From Kappaphycus alvarezii (taxonomy: Eukaryota; Rhodophyta; Florideophyceae; Gigartinales; Solieriaceae), in contig NADL03000740.1 in the NCBI GenBank assembly GCA_002205965.3, positions 1,922,001-1,986,000 of the forward strand: a stretch of DNA of 64,000 nt, given 5' to 3'. Below are positions 23,282 through 34,061 of this stretch, in pieces. A program made the position numbers and the translations under genes. The stretch's first letter is position 1. Each line of letters starts with the position of its first letter. The notes under the pieces are model-generated. The model was not told the DNA's origin, searched no databases, and worked only from the letters and a program-made list of their open reading frames with translations.

Positions 23282-24796
23282 TCATCCTCGTCCCCAAGGG
23301 AATCCCAAATGGCGTCTCGTCTGCCCCGACATATGTTCTATACTCTCGCCAAACCTCTCGAAACCGCTCCTCATCAAGGAATGGATTTTCCTCATCATTC
23401 CCCCACGCATCCTATCACCATGTGGATCCCATTCTATTGTTCGGTTCGAATCTACTCTGCTAGGCACATGTCCTGGCAAAATCGCCACCCCCCTCGACAA
23501 CTGGCCCACAATGTGCACACTCATTCCACTCGCACTCCCCACAAACACATCTGCCGCAATCATCCTCCAACCCCTGTAGCGTGTCCTCCGAGACATGCAA
23601 GTCAACCGCAATCCTCGATTGACTGCCCAGCAGCCGCTCCCAGTATCTTTCCGGCGTCTCCTCCCCCGTCTCGGAAACATATTTCGTCCCGTATTCGTTC
23701 ACGTTATGCATCCCAAAAAATCCCCTTCTCGCCAAATATCGCACCCCAGGATGCATTGTCCGCGGTTGAAACAACCCTTCGCTGTAGACATGGATCTGAA
23801 ATCTCAAGTCCACCCGCTTGTGTCCTACCGATATATCCTGCAACTCCTCCTCTGATACTATACTCACCACTCTCCGGATCACACGCGCATAACATCGTCC
23901 GATATGACTAAACGTCGCTTGATATTGAGAAAATCACCTCGTCTTACATGCACGGCGATATTCACATAACGCGGATCCATGCGTGACTTACGTCGGCCTC
24001 CCCAATATCGATTGTGGAACCACCCACGGGTAAGCCGTTGCCCGGACCACATAAGTTTCCAACTGCAGAGATTAGTAGGTGTATAGAACAACGTGTTTGG
24101 CTTGTGTGACGCTTGAAGAATGCATTGAAAACAGGGGTGCATTTCTCAAGGCTCCTCTCCTTTACAAGACATGTAGCGACCGAGGCAGGGATTTCGACGA
24201 GATGTTGAACCAGATTGTTTGATTTCTTCAGCCTCTTGCAAAAGACGAGGCGCTCTGCGCAGCCTTTTGTGATGAGACGTATGGAGGGCTTTTTGCAAAT
24301 CTTCCGAAACAAATGGTCCCGAGTGAGGATATCCGGGGAGGGATGCCAATTGAAAAAGCGATCGACGGCGTTAGATTGAAAGTAGGTCAGAGAGCCATAG
24401 CTGGCAACGCGATGGACGTATGTGAGGTTTAGGACGTGGGCCAATGTGCGTTCATAATTGACAACAAGAAAGCGGTGACCGAGACCATCGCCGACATTTT
24501 TTGCGGCGGAAGATACGAGGTAACGATGGTTTGATCGGTTCGAGGGAGGGTATCATGGATGGGTGATTGGAGATCAGGGTATTTGTACCAAGGGTTTGTG
24601 TGGCGGGTGTAAAGGGAGGGGACTGGACCTGGAGGGGGTTCAAAATTAGACTGCGGTCAATGGGGGATTGGCGCGGAGGTTTGGAACGAATGGTACTTTT
24701 GTAGGCAAGATACTCATAGCGGAAATGGACGGTGAAGAGAATGATGAGGAGGATTGGCGGTAAAATGAAGCGGAGAGCAGGCGGTACAGACGCCAT
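23282..24796 (-). CDS. Type II membrane fucosyltransferase-like glycosyltransferase
   Basis: The protein starts MASVPPALRFILPPILL with a single hydrophobic segment (residues about 8-23), a signal anchor typical of Golgi glycosyltransferases, followed by a Pro/Ser-rich stem. The catalytic part shows GDGLGHRFLVVNYER near 24.49 kb, then, after a frame change, VNIAVHVRRGDFL near 23.96 kb, and AADVFVGSASGMSVHIVGQ near 23.56 kb. H-x-R-R-G-D and the later D-x-F-V-G-S-x-S motif are hallmarks of the alpha-1,2/1,6- and O-fucosyltransferase superfamily (GT11/23/37/65/68). Which family applies is not resolved. A role in sulfated-galactan or N-glycan decoration is conjecture. About four frame changes interrupt it (near 24.5, 24.0, 23.9 and 23.6 kb). 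Antisense frames on the plus strand are shadows. Confidence 0.7.
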
Positions 24797-25421
24797 GAGG
24801 GGAAGCAGTCTTTAAGCGGAAGAAACGGCGTCGTTTAGAAAAGCGATTGCATAGATGAAGCGTGTTGGGAGACGGCGGAAGGCAGTCATATTGGATGGAG
24901 CGAACCGCGGGGATTCAGGAGAACTCGAGAGTTTAGCCGCATGCGATTCGGGTTAGGAAGAGGTAGGAGGCCTGGTGTGGATGAACGTGACTGGAGTTAT
25001 GCAAATTTTACGTGACAGCGGCGGATGACGGAGAGTCTTTTTGGAGTTCAAAGATGCTCGCCGAGTTATCGGCGTACTCGATGTTTATCATTGGGCACTT
25101 GAGCATAAAACTGAACGCTACCATACCTTCCTTTTCATCTTGCCCCGCATCGCAATGCTGGAGACCAATCCTACGCAAGTTGATTTTACCTGCTACAACA
25201 GTCAACTCTCGCTTCCTATCGATGTCTCGCCGCCCCACTTGATATTGAGTGGTACGACAGCAACGTGTGAAAAATCACCCACGCATACGTCGTGGGTAAC
25301 AGGCAGCATCCCGTATCATCGTATGCCCCTTGTCCACCAACCAACTCTGTTGTTAATGCAACTCTGTTTTCACTCTCAACCCCACTGCTCTACTTCGTTT
25401 CCCCCCTTTCGTGCCATCCGC
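24797..25421. other. Intergenic between GT and HAD genes
   Basis: No domain recognised. A plus-strand frame (25,041-25,475, 144 codons, with EFKDARRVIGVLDVYHWA) and a minus-strand frame (25,008-25,238) overlap each other and the 3' end of the neighbouring gene. Neither has support beyond being open. No TACAG motif is present here. Confidence 0.35.
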
Positions 25422-26680
25422 CTAAAGCCTAGTAACATCCCTCAAGTCTACTCCCCCCACACCCAACAAGTATAGGACTCCCATCAAACTCTTACTAGCA
25501 ATCCTACCCCCGCGAACTTCATCCGTCGATACCGGCTGATCAAAGCCACGCTCATGCCCGCTACTGCTAGCATCTTTGCGCTCACTGGTCCCCCAACCAC
25601 AATTACTTGCTCCATCTGGATCCTTTCCTGCATTGCCAGCATTTGAACCAACTCAGCTTTCCTTTCGGCATCCACAACCGGCGTCACTAACTTACCTGTG
25701 AATTTCCGCTCACATCTGCCTCCAACACATTACCAAATGCATAATCCAATCCCAAGACTTCCTTGACCTTATCCGCCACCATTTTTGCACCACTACTGAC
25801 CACTGCCAGTTTACATCCCAACCTCCTCAAGCCCTTGCATAACTCCACGGCCCCATTAGTAAATTTCAACTGCTCTCCCACTTTCCTCTCTACCTCTGTC
25901 ACCTGTAGCCCTCTCAAGAATTCAACCTTCTCAGCCAGTGTTGCATCCCCTCCGCTTACCCCTCCCGCACTTAACAACACCTCCATGGCGTCACATGAAC
26001 CAATGTCCAACTCAAGTCAAACACAACTAGCCTCTTTGCTTTCCTCATCACATCTGCCTTTTGCAGGGCAACGTCACATTGATTTACCTCTCTTCCCAAC
26101 TCAAACAACTTTTTCCGCACTTCCTCTACACCTCCCCCAAATCCAACCCTAATCTCCAGCATAAACTGCTCTCCCTCCCCCGTAAGCCTCTCCACACCAC
26201 CCACCCCGCCACTTCACAGAGTATCTTTCAAAACCGTGCCAAAAATTCAGTGGTACTCTGCCTTCTGCAAACAATGTAACAACATACTCAACCCATTTCT
26301 CTTCATCTCCCAATGCTATCAAAGACCCATAACTTTCGTGCCGTGGATACTGCTGAGTAACAGCGAATTCAATTGCGATTCCTCGTTCATGTGCGCGAAA
26401 TAAGGCATCTCTCACAGTATCACGCGCTCTCGGAGATGAGAGAAGCGCGGTGGCGATGAAGCGGTCACGAACTACAAGTTGACCAAGGTCGGAAAGAGGA
26501 TGGTCGCCTAGGATTTCAAGCACATTGGAGAGGGCAGGAGGGGTTTGATGACCGGATAAAGTGACTAGGACATGTTCTGAGGGGTGATGGGCATTGTCTG
26601 CGGGGAGGTGAGATGATTGGGAAATAGAGCGGAAGGCAGAGCTGTACCCAAGTCGTACGGTAGGATGAGGAAAATGTGTT
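25422..26680 (-). CDS. Phosphoserine phosphatase-like HAD protein with ACT domains
   Basis: The architecture is that of SerB: an N-terminal ACT domain (VLVTLSGHQTPPALSNVLEI...FIATALLSS), a second ACT-like segment (FMLEIRVGFGGGVEEVRKK), the linker CDVALQKADVMRKAKRL, then the HAD core. Motif I reads VVFDLSWTLVH, where the usual form is D-x-D-x-T. Motif II is present (LAVVSSGAKM), as is the motif III Lys (DAERKAELVQML). The final Mg-binding loop, normally V-G-D-G-x-N-D, reads IVVGGPVSAKMLAVAGMSVA. The cap region between motif I and FLRGLQV also looks about 15-20 residues short. The C-terminus SKSLMGVLYLLGVGG matches the family. Serine biosynthesis would be the family role, but catalysis is doubtful here. 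Frame changes occur near 26.23, 26.0, 25.69 and 25.53 kb. The 5' end is uncertain; no clear ATG was found. Confidence 0.75.
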
Positions 26681-26779
26681 CAGGTCGTCTCCGATGTCGG
26701 CACCTTGCCTGAGTAGTCCTCAAATCAACAGCATGAGCTCATAGGCTGCTGATCTTTACAGTAACTGTAGAGGTCCCGG

Positions 26780-26824
26780 CACTGTACTGTACTGTGCTGT
26801 ACTGTTGGGACATCTACTGTACAG
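26780..26824. repeat. TACAG/ACTGT cluster upstream of HAD gene
   Basis: ACTGTACTGTACTGTGCTGT and a following ACTGT...ACTGTACAG make a cluster of the window-wide motif about 100 bp upstream of the putative 5' end of the phosphatase-like gene. A promoter role is inferred from recurrence only. Confidence 0.5.
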
Positions 26825-27544
26825 GCAAAATTTACCTGTTTTCAGACGTCCCCTACTGCACTTTTGTAAAAATCAGCCCTTAGACTCCCCTATTTTATAG
26901 AGTCCAAGGCTGGTCGACTGTGGTATGAGCCTCGAGCGACCGGGGGGGGGGGGAACACTTCAACACCCCAACACTTCAACATCCCAAACACTACCACAAC
27001 CACCAAGTTGCCTCGTCCTGTCTGCTGTCCTCAAAGCAGTGCCGTCCCTTGTCTCCTTGGACTTACGGTGTGCATATCGAAGTTCAAGGGGGCAATACCC
27101 ATTATACTACAGGTGGCTCTTGTCTCTTTCGACTCTCTGTGCTCATCTCGAAGTTCAAGGGGTCAATACTCTCAGTGATCGCTACAATTGAAACCTTCAT
27201 GGTACTCGAAGGGGGTGGTCGAGGGCCTGCGGAGCCACTAAGGATGCAGAGAGACTACAACGGCTGCTAAGGATTGAGTCAGAGGGAAGGATTGGCAGGT
27301 TTAATTGGTGGCGGTAGGAAACGAGCGAGGTTTAAATAGGTTTTAAAAAAGGAAACAAAAGAAACAAAAGAAAGAAAAGCAAGGAAAAAAATCAAAACAA
27401 AAAAATCAAAACAAATAACTTCTTCCAGTACCCGCATAAACCGGTACTATTACCACTTTATAATAAGAAACGTAATGTACAATAGATACGTGTAGTTTTA
27501 TTCATTAATTTTCTTCAGTACTTGTACAGGGCCACTAAAATTGA
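26825..27544. other. Low-complexity intergenic region
   Basis: Holds a CAACACTTCAACA-type simple repeat (26,955-26,990), an imperfect direct duplication of about 60 bp with TCGAAGTTCAAGG in both units (27,077-27,089 and 27,149-27,161), and an A-rich tract (27,343-27,420) made of AAATCAAAACAAA-like units. No coding support. Confidence 0.5.
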
Positions 27545-27901
27545 CTAGCTTTGGAGCAGGAGGCTACAAACAATCGCTGAAGTTACACATATGGACCAGA
27601 TGGCATAGCTGAGCTTTTGTTAAGGCCGAGAGGATACTTTCGAATTAAAGCTTCCGATACGGGCCGCGATGGCGGCTGCCTACTCCTAAAAACCTTGGAT
27701 TTGGTCTCCGACGGGCATCCCAGAGAATCAAAGGCTAGCGGGATAAACCTATAGCCGATTTGCGGGCGAATAAGTGAAGCATGGTCAGGAATAGCGGCGA
27801 TTTTGGTAGCAAAGTCCCTCAGTTTCTGTCGTTCCGCCGAATTGGCGGCAGCGCGAGATTCCCGGGCTCCCTTGGATAGGAAGCACTGTTGAGAAGGTGA
27901 G
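27545..27901 (-). mobile_element. LINE ORF2 tail, copy 3 (3' part, split by gypsy)
   Basis: The minus strand reads KGARESRAAANSAERQKLRD, IGYRFIPLAFDSLGCPSE and, in another frame, QKLSYAIWSICVTSA. This is the same C-terminal block as LINE copies 1 and 2. It stops abruptly at the gypsy LTR (27,902). On the far side of that element (34,454-34,503) the minus strand reads NPTRPLPVAYDITVSS. Removing the element and one GTGAG copy joins the two pieces in one open frame, so the LINE was the insertion target. Confidence 0.7.
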
Positions 27902-28295
27902 TGTCACCACTCTCAGGTCGGGAAGATGGGTATCTGAAAGAAAACAAAAGGAAATGTATCTGTCTTTATCTTGTCCTAGAGGGCAGCTCGTCTTGCTCCT
28001 TTTATCAGTTTTCGAGAACGACGGACTGCCAGCGCCCTCAACCCGAACTAATTTGTTCGTGACTTTGGTATCTCCGTCGTAGTTCTACAAGACGAACGAC
28101 TAGCATTAATCGATGTTAACGCGAGGCTGGTTCCTCGACGCTAAGTGGTAGAGCCGGCCATCGATGGGGATCGAACCCATCCAAAACTCATAAATCAAAT
28201 CGATCTTACCTTACATGACGAAAGTCCAGCCAACTGAGCTACGAGAAGCGTAAAAAGAACCAAAATATCCACGTGGCTGTGAGGCGCCCGCGAAA
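27902..28295 (-). repeat. Gypsy 3' LTR
   Basis: About 394 bp, alignable along its whole length to 34,062-34,453. It contains a tRNA-like stretch on the minus strand with A box TAGCTCAGTTGG (28,230-28,241) and B box GGTTCGATCCC (28,167-28,177). The inner end has mutated from CA to AA. Confidence 0.95.
28139..28250 (-). other. tRNA-like sequence inside the LTR
   Basis: On the minus strand GCTTCTCGTAGCTCAGTTGG leads to a possible anticodon arm around TCGTCATGTAAGG and then to a T-arm with stem ATGGG/CCCAT and loop TTCGATC. The A box and B box both match the Pol III consensus. The 5' acceptor side (GCTTCTC) does not pair with the 3' side (CGATGGC) and the A-B distance is longer than usual, so this is not a functional tRNA. 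The same structure exists in the other LTR. Confidence 0.6.
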
Positions 28296-29425
28296 TCCGC
28301 CCCCGTCACGGTAAAAAAGCGTCCCTGCGTGGATAATTAGCCAAAAATTCCCGATTATTCCACAGCCATTACAAATAGCCTCTCTACGATCAGTGTGCCG
28401 CGCTCACCCGTCTCCACAAAACCCTCACCTCCCCATACCAGACGCACCCATCCCACCTCTATATCTCCGTCTGGAATACCATAACAGCCCCCCATGCCAC
28501 CACCAACGTCGTTTTTCACCCCGAAACGCACCCGCCACAACACAAATCGGAACATTCACATCCTTTATCACCTCTCCCATCCTCAAGGGGCACCCACGTC
28601 GCCTATCCTTACGCTGGTTCCTACAGTGGTTCCCACATCGCTACAGTGGTTCCCATATCACTCAGTGCCTACGACAAAGCCCCACGGAACCGCTACCAGG
28701 ACCATGAAATTCCTCCGGAACAACGCCCTCACCGAAAGCCTCAGACAACTACGGGACGCCATCATTGTACTATATTCTCATCGTTGGCGGTCATTACATT
28801 GCATATCCCTACTATCTCTAACCCCAAAGGTCCCTTATAATACACACCCAAGTCCGACCAAAAAATATTCTCCGCATGCATTAAAGTATTCATCTGCCAG
28901 ATTATCCTGACAACATAGCCTACTAGGCGGCTTTTTAGTCAGGAGTCTAAATAATTGTTCTCTACACTTGTGGGATTGGTACGGGTGGAAACCGTTGGCT
29001 CGTGACCCAGGGTAATTTCCTCGGTAGTGCCGCCCGCGGAAGTGGGAGAGAGAAGTTTGCGTGGTGCAATCTCCGTGCTCTTTCTGCCCTTACGGATATT
29101 CAATTTCGGTTTGAAATTTTCCACACCAAATTGATGCCGTGTATCACGCCTACCGACGGTTTGAACTCAGATCCTAGGTCGTGCAATAAGTAGCTAGCCA
29201 TCCTCTGTGCTTGCACTGCGTCACTCACCGACCTGCCCTTTTGACTGTGGAGAACTTCGTTCATTCCTGTCGGATCGTACAATCCTGCGACCATCAACGC
29301 ATCTTAATTTACCACTCTATCGCCAACTTTTCTTCAATAGCTTTGAGATGGTCCTCCCCTATTCACTATACCATCTTTGCGAGCGACGGGAGTACTTATC
29401 AACCAGTACGAATCTAGATTGATGC
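28296..29425 (-). other. Gypsy region between integrase and 3' LTR
   Basis: About 1.1 kb between the end of pol and the 3' LTR. Two minus-strand frames (29,297-29,100 and 29,124-28,939) overlap and may join to a protein containing SVSDAVQAQRMASYLLHDLG and, after a shift, LLSPTSAGGTTEEITLG. This is where a third ORF lies in some gypsy elements. I see no signal peptide or transmembrane segment to call it env. Plus-strand frames over 28.4-28.9 kb are shadows. Confidence 0.35.
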
Positions 29426-32400
29426 CCACAATCGAAAGGCCTTCATTCTGGAGTAATGAACTCCTTGTCTTGTAGCTCTACCGCTTCGATCTTTGAGGTC
29501 GCACTTAGCGCCCTCAACACGCACGACCTGATACGGACCGTCCCACTTCGGCGTTGTACTCTACATCTTTTCATGCTTAGCCTTGGACATCATAACGTAC
29601 TGGTCCCGAGCGAACGGATTCTTGATCGCTGAGATGCCTACACCGGGGATTTTTCGTTGGGACCGTGGTCCTTCAAGAGCAGTAATGTCGGGTTCTCTCA
29701 CCTCTTCGTCTATGCGTGCACTTATCACCGTATCGTCTTCTCTTAGAAGCCGTAAACCTTCTACGAATGAAACCATTCGTTGTTCTTGGCCAAACATAAG
29801 ATAGCACTGTGAAAACCGTCCTCTGCGCGTAGCGAGCGATAAGATGTCTCAATGAGTTGCAACTTCTGATCACAATCAGTGTCATTCGATATCTTCCTTA
29901 GCCCTTCCTTCACTCTCTAGATCATCCTCTCCGCCCTTCCGTTGGCTTGAGGAGAGTATGGTGAAATTATATTCGCCTTTGTCCCAACTTTCCCGAGGGA
30001 GAGCTTCCAATGGTTCCCGGCAAAAGAAGGGCCTCCGTTGCTCAGCACTACCTTCGGTGAGGCGAAAAGGGTAAAGATCGCTTCCTGAAAGAATCTTACT
30101 GCGACTTCCGATGTCTGCGACTTAGTAGCGCGAATGATAAGCCAACGGGTTAATTGCTCCACTGCAAGCATTACATACTTGTTACCTCGCCTATTCTTGC
30201 GGAGTGGACCAGCGAAGTCGACGCTAAAGGTATGAAAGATCCCAACTACTGGCTGGTGTAATGACATGACGCTTCTTGGAACTCTCCCTGCTCTTTAGCA
30301 TTGATCGCAGGACATAACATGTGATGCTATATCCCATGTCATTGCGGGCCACCAGAAACGCGTAGCATCGAAATCAATAGTGGTGTCACGGCCTCAGTGC
30401 GCAAGCTGGTGGTGGAAGAGAGCGATGATTATTCTTCGATGCGCGATTGACGGGACCACCTTCAGTCCTTTCGAGGTCTTTCTCAGAAGATGATTGCCAA
30501 TAAATGCTTAACTTCTTGCTTGTCTTCTGACTCGAACTGGCTCACCAATTCCAGACATTGTGACCAAATATCGCTTCAATGCTGACATCAGGGGCTCTAA
30601 CTCTGTAAGTGACGTAATTATCACGACACGCTCGGGTACATCATCCGTTCTTATTGTAAGGTCCAACACTTCAAGTGCCAAGAAGATCTATATCGACGAT
30701 TCTTTCGGTGCCTCGGAATCTTTTCCGATGTTGCAAGAAGGATAATCTCCGAGTGCGTTTCTCTTCCCCGGAACGTGCTTGATTTCAAATTCGAATTCAG
30801 CCATTATGTTCAGCCACTGACTCAATCGACCGTGTAGGTCATTCTTCGCGAATGCTGCCCGGAGCGATTCATGGTCTCCGTAGACCACAAACGGTCCATT
30901 AGGCAAAAACACCGGAAATTATTCAATCAAACACCACCGCTAAAGCCTCTTTCTCGAAAGCACTATAATTCTTCTCAGCTCTCTTCAACACTCGACTTGC
31001 GTATTGTGCCGGTCTTGGTTTCCTGTTGTCGCCCTTCTGCATGATTGCAGCCCCAACAGCACCGTTCGACGCGTCAACATACACTTCAAACTCTCTGGTG
31101 TAGTCGGTTTGGAGTAGAATGAGTGCTGTACAGAACCATTCTTTCAAAGCTCAGAAAGCTTCGTCGGCTTCCTCATTCCAGGAAAACTTGGCACCCTTCA
31201 GCGTGAGTTTGTGCAGGGGTTCCGCAATTCGCGCAAAGTTACGTACAAACCGTCGGTAGAACGAGAAGAACATCAGGAAGGATAGGATCTCTTTCTTTCC
31301 TTGTGGCACTCTGGCTTTTTCAACATTTCTATCTTGCTAGGGTCAGGCTTTTAACCGTCTGCAGATACTACATGTCCCAACAGTGGGATTTAGCGTCGAG
31401 CAAAGGTGCACTTGCTTAGAATGATCTTGAGGTTCGCAGCGTAGATCCGTTCAACGACCATATCAAGGTGAACGATGTGTTCGTCCATCCTCCTTGACAT
31501 TACCATTACATCATCAATTTACACCAGTAAGAACGGCACATACTTGAAGAGCTCGCTGGAATTGCGCTGGACACATGCAGGGGCGTTCATTCGCCCGAAG
31601 GGCAAGACTACGAACTCAAAAGAGCCCAGACTGCACCTGAAAGCCGTGATATCTCGGACGTCCTTGCTGAGTATTATCTTCCAATATCAAGAGAACATTT
31701 CTAACCCAGTATGAACCTCTGCATCGCCGGTTTCGTCAACTCTATCCTCTAGAAGCGGTATAGGATACCCATTTCCTTTCATTATCTTATTTGAGCTCCT
31801 AAATCTACGCAGAACCTATGTTTCCGTCTTTTGTGTCAGCAAAACGATCGGAAAACTCCACTTTGACTTGGATGGCTTAATCACTCCCGTTGCAAGCATC
31901 AGGTCTATCTCCTCTTTCAACATCTTGTTCCATTTTGGCGGAACTCGACGTATGGGGTGACAAATTGGCTTGTAACTCAACAAGTTGGAAGAGTTTCGGC
32001 ACGGTACCTCGGCTTTTGTTAGTTCCGAAACATCGAACGCGATCGGATTTGGTGCCTTCAGCAAAATCTCTGTGATTTTATTCCTCAAGTCGTCGCGCCA
32101 TGTGCCCTAATACCTTGCGCACCACTTCAGCTCGATCTTCGTCTACCTCCGGTTCAGCTTACCAACTCAAGCACATCATCAACTCCACGCCGCCCTCTTC
32201 CGATGCGAGGCTTTCTTCATCGTCCGCATTTTCTCCATCATCACTATGCTCCTCGCTGGTGAATGCATCTGAGGATTCCGCCTCCATCATGGCTGTTTCA
32301 GAGTACAGAGGGATCCGAATTGTTTTCTGCCGTTCGTAAACTTAGCCACACCTTTTTCGAAGTCCAACGGAGCTCTCATTCTCTTCATTGTTGGTCTTCC

Positions 32401-32726
32401 AATGATGAGGTCGAACGAGACTCTGGCATGAAGACAAGGTCAACCAGTGTGGTAAGATTACCGATAGTCTCGGGTACCTGCTTCAACTCACCGGTCACTC
32501 GTGCCTCCTTCCCGTTTGCAATTGTCACCCTCCGTCGTGTCTGCAGAGGCTCAATGCGTAGCAGGTCAACCAAAAGTCGATAGATTACATCTGGTACGGC
32601 GCCTGAGTCGAGCAAGGTCCAAGCTCCATGTCCGTAAACGTTCGTAATCACAAGCTTAAGCTCTTTTTCTTTCCCGAAGTCTATCGTTTCTTCGTCCCTC
32701 GACTTCTCGGGTTCGGCGGCGTTCAT
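29426..32726 (-). pseudogene. Gypsy pol: protease, RT, RNase H, integrase
   Basis: Minus-strand order: aspartic protease (TLLDSGAVPDVI, near 32.6 kb); RT (RVPPKWNKMLKEEIDLMLATG, then after a frame change FRCSLGSFEFVVLPFGRMNA and LLV-stop-IDDVMVM); RNase H (FEVYVDASNGAVGAAI, FVVYGDHESL, 31.15-30.69 kb); integrase zinc-finger remnant (HVMSCDQC), core (FHTFSVDFAGPL, KVVLSNGGPSF, YSPQANGRAER) and GPY/F tail (PKWDGPYQVVRV). The RT box Y-I-D-D has its Tyr replaced by a stop (31,519-31,521), and the second integrase Asp is Asn (LSNGG for LSDGG). Many frame changes separate the domains. It is a non-functional polyprotein gene. Confidence 0.92.
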
Positions 32727-33049
32727 GAAAGGAACTTATTTTCCTCAAGCAAATAACTTCTTTACCTTCAGCCTGTCTTGCTTAGCTTCGTCTCTAAGGA
32801 GCTGTCCGATACTGATACCAGCATTCGCTTGGGCGATGGCAGCCACGAAATCGTAATGTTCTACCTTCGTAGCTAGTTCCTTTACACCAGTCGCTCTCGG
32901 AACTTTCTTCTTTCCCTTGTCGCCCTTCTTCTTTGCCGAGCGCTTAGGTAGTGGAGCCAACGGGGCAACAACCAGGTTATCGATTGCCATCAGGTTGCTT
33001 GCGTTTTCGCGTCCTCTTACGGGAAGGCTCGACACCGGACCTCGCAGCG

Positions 33050-34061
33050 CGGTCTACCATTCCTCGACATCCCCAAGGTCATCGTCTTAGAGCTGTCGGA
33101 CTCTCTCATCACGGCGAGCTTTGAGGGTCACGTTCCTTCTGCTAGAATGCATCACGCTGCTTCTTCCAGAAATCATCCTCCTCGTTCCCGGATTTTCCAC
33201 GGTACGAACACAGATGACTGTCCGCTGCTTCTTCCAGGAGTCGTCCTCCTCATGACCGGGTTTGACAAAGTGCCGCACCCTTTCTTCTCATTAGAGTTCA
33301 TTCCGGAACGCGGATGCATCGTTTTTCTCACTCTTCCCGGTCTTGGCTCTTTTCATCATGAGGTGCATTTCAGAGAGCTAACTAGGCGGGGCATCCTGCT
33401 TTCGTTCCGTAGAACTTTCTCGCATCGGTGCTGAATTTCCCCAAACTCGATCTCGGAACGAAACACCCGTTGCCCGACTTGAGAAGGAAAGATAGTTTCA
33501 AACCTCTTAGCGGTGTCATGAAAGTTCTGAAGAACTACCTCAGCTCATCAAAGTTATCTGGTGCACGAATGAAGATCAGTCTGCGCATATCATTGTGCTT
33601 TGTTGTTGCTTTCGACAGGAGCATAAACTTCTGATCTTCATTGAACTTGGTTTCTTCGTAGAGCTTGTCGGCCTTCGCAACGAAGCTTTGCACATCCGCG
33701 ACATCCGTCTGTCGCAACGATACTGCTCTCTCGATCACCGTCAAATAGTCGTCTTTCGGCTTGAACTTCTTATTTAACGCTTCTTTAACCTTCTCGTACT
33801 CTTTGCTTTCTTCACTGATTTGACTCAGAGCCGCGAAAGTTTCGAAGTAAAATCTGAATACATCACCACGCCGGTAATTTATCAGCTCTCGTGCTGGTTC
33901 TTCTCCTTTGGAATCGTGCTCAGCTACGTCCTCTAAGTAAAACAGAAAGTAATCAATATCCCCACTACCCGCTTCAAAGAAAAGAGTCGTTTCTATGGCT
34001 ATCGTTGAATAGATAAATGGAATAGATGAATATGAAAATAGTATCCTGTATAAGAAGCCAA
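33050..34061 (-). pseudogene. Gypsy gag
   Basis: The frame entering from the 5' LTR reads FFEAGSGDIDYFLFYLEDVA, RRGDVFRFYFETFAALSQI and LNKKFKPKDDYLTVIERAVS, a helical retrotransposon gag pattern with a matrix/capsid-like tail (FVAKADKLYEETKFNEDQKF). Downstream (33.5-33.05 kb) the frame breaks and becomes basic, with scattered Cys and His where a zinc knuckle is expected, but no intact CCHC is visible. The true start codon is unclear because the open frame runs back into the LTR. Confidence 0.75.

Noticed and set aside
23213..23911. 232-codon plus-strand frame
   Set aside because: Exactly antisense to the fucosyltransferase-like gene, whose motifs (HVRRGD, DVFVGSASG) are on the other strand.
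25041..25475. 144-codon plus-strand gene between two minus-strand genes
   Set aside because: No domain, overlaps the 3' end of the HAD gene, no promoter-like motif upstream; left as an intergenic note.
27343..27420. Poly-A tail of the adjacent LINE copy
   Set aside because: The LINE lies on the minus strand, so its tail would appear as T-rich on the plus strand at its low-coordinate end; this tract is A-rich and not adjacent.
28139..28250. Functional tRNA gene (CAT anticodon) on the minus strand
   Set aside because: A and B boxes fit, but the acceptor arms do not pair, the middle is too long, and the same sequence recurs in the partner LTR.
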